Source: Prauserella flavalba
GTDB taxonomy: Bacteria > Actinomycetota > Actinomycetes > Mycobacteriales > Pseudonocardiaceae
Direction of reading: 5' to 3'
Length of the DNA: 64,000 bases
NCBI RefSeq assembly: GCF_003202235.1
Contig: NZ_MASU01000003.1
Span: 1 to 64,000 of the forward strand
Shown: piece after piece, positions 63,852 to 64,000 of the stretch
Layout of the letters: each line of letters opens with the position of its first letter
How positions within the stretch are numbered: the first letter of the stretch is position 1
Translations under genes and position numbers: made by a program
Notes under the pieces: generated by a model
What the model was told of the DNA's origin: nothing
The model's input: only the letters and a program-made list of their open reading frames with translations
The model's database searches: none

Positions 63852-64000
63852 GTGAGCCGTCCGAACCGGTTCGCGAGGTCACGGTGTCGCGTCGCGGCCT
63901 CGTGTGCCTGCGCCGCGGTGACGGGGGAGCCCGGCATCCGGGCCAGCCCCTCGACCTGTTCGGCGAGCCGCAGATGCCGCGCCCGGGCGTACTCGCGGCA
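63848..64000 (-). CDS. Partial hypothetical protein (C-terminal 50 residues)
   Basis: Only the end is in the window. It reads REYARARHLRLAEQVEGLAR ... AQAHEAATRHRDLANRFGRLT, a helical, charged stretch, ending at TGA 63850-63848 that overlaps the start of the next gene. Family not recognisable. Confidence 0.55.
   Translation of the reverse strand, partial: CREYARARHLRLAEQVEGLARMPGSPVTAAQAHEAATRHRDLANRFGRLT

Overview
The window is high-G+C actinobacterial chromosome. GTG starts are common, stop codons often overlap the next start (ATGA or GTGA), and the 23S rRNA gene is about 3.1 kb, as in high-G+C Gram-positives. Gene content and order resemble, partly inverted and with insertions, the Mycobacterium tuberculosis block Rv3274c-Rv3308 (fadE25, purE, purK, gtrA-like, PH protein, birA, accD5, accE, maf, accA3, glpD, lpdA, amiB1-like, deoD/punA, pmmB). 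The proteins and the dispersed intergenic palindromes suggest a Pseudonocardiaceae-type organism (Amycolatopsis, Saccharomonospora or Prauserella relatives). That placement is inference from memory of these genomes, not a search.

Layout. 1-3.5 kb: the end of an rrn operon (23S, 5S, terminators). 3.5-7 kb: an lprG, P55-type MFS exporter and histidyl-tRNA synthetase operon. 7-13.8 kb: a flavodoxin-like protein, a phosphohexomutase, a PucR regulator, purine nucleoside phosphorylase and a small membrane operon controlled by a divergent MerR gene. 13.8-20.7 kb: a receptor Ser/Thr kinase, then mutA-mutB-meaB. 20.7-31 kb: M20 amidohydrolase, DUF559 nuclease, gamma-glutamylcyclotransferase, LpdA, a VOC protein, and glpFK divergent from glpD. 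31-44.5 kb: an AMP-ligase/GNAT pair, accA3, a dicarboxylate symporter, a frameshifted membrane protein, maf, a GntR/MFS divergon, accE-accD5 and birA. 44.5-49.4 kb: a PH protein, HMG-CoA lyase and a four-gene YbaB / EspC-like / TNT-toxin / immunity operon. 49.5-57.6 kb: hisN, a two-component pair, GtrA, a membrane-anchored ECF sigma factor, a degenerate GGDEF protein and a GT87 mannosyltransferase. 57.7-64 kb: purK-purE, a repeat array, an acyl-CoA ligase, fadE25, a VapBC pair and two hypotheticals, the last cut by the window edge.

Pathways. AccA3/AccD5/AccE with biotin ligase carboxylate propionyl-CoA. MutAB with MeaB convert methylmalonyl-CoA to succinyl-CoA. FadE25, HMG-CoA lyase and two acyl-CoA ligases fit branched-chain amino acid and fatty acid catabolism. 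GlpF/K/D form a complete glycerol route.

Most notable: a type VII-linked NAD-glycohydrolase-type toxin/immunity operon; an ECF sigma factor fused to an anti-sigma-like, membrane and extracytoplasmic region; and three families of repeats placed at gene 3' ends. One is a 21-bp tandem repeat that always runs in the same orientation after a stop codon and brackets a DUF559 nuclease gene. There is also a 166-bp MITE-like element and one clear single-base frameshift.
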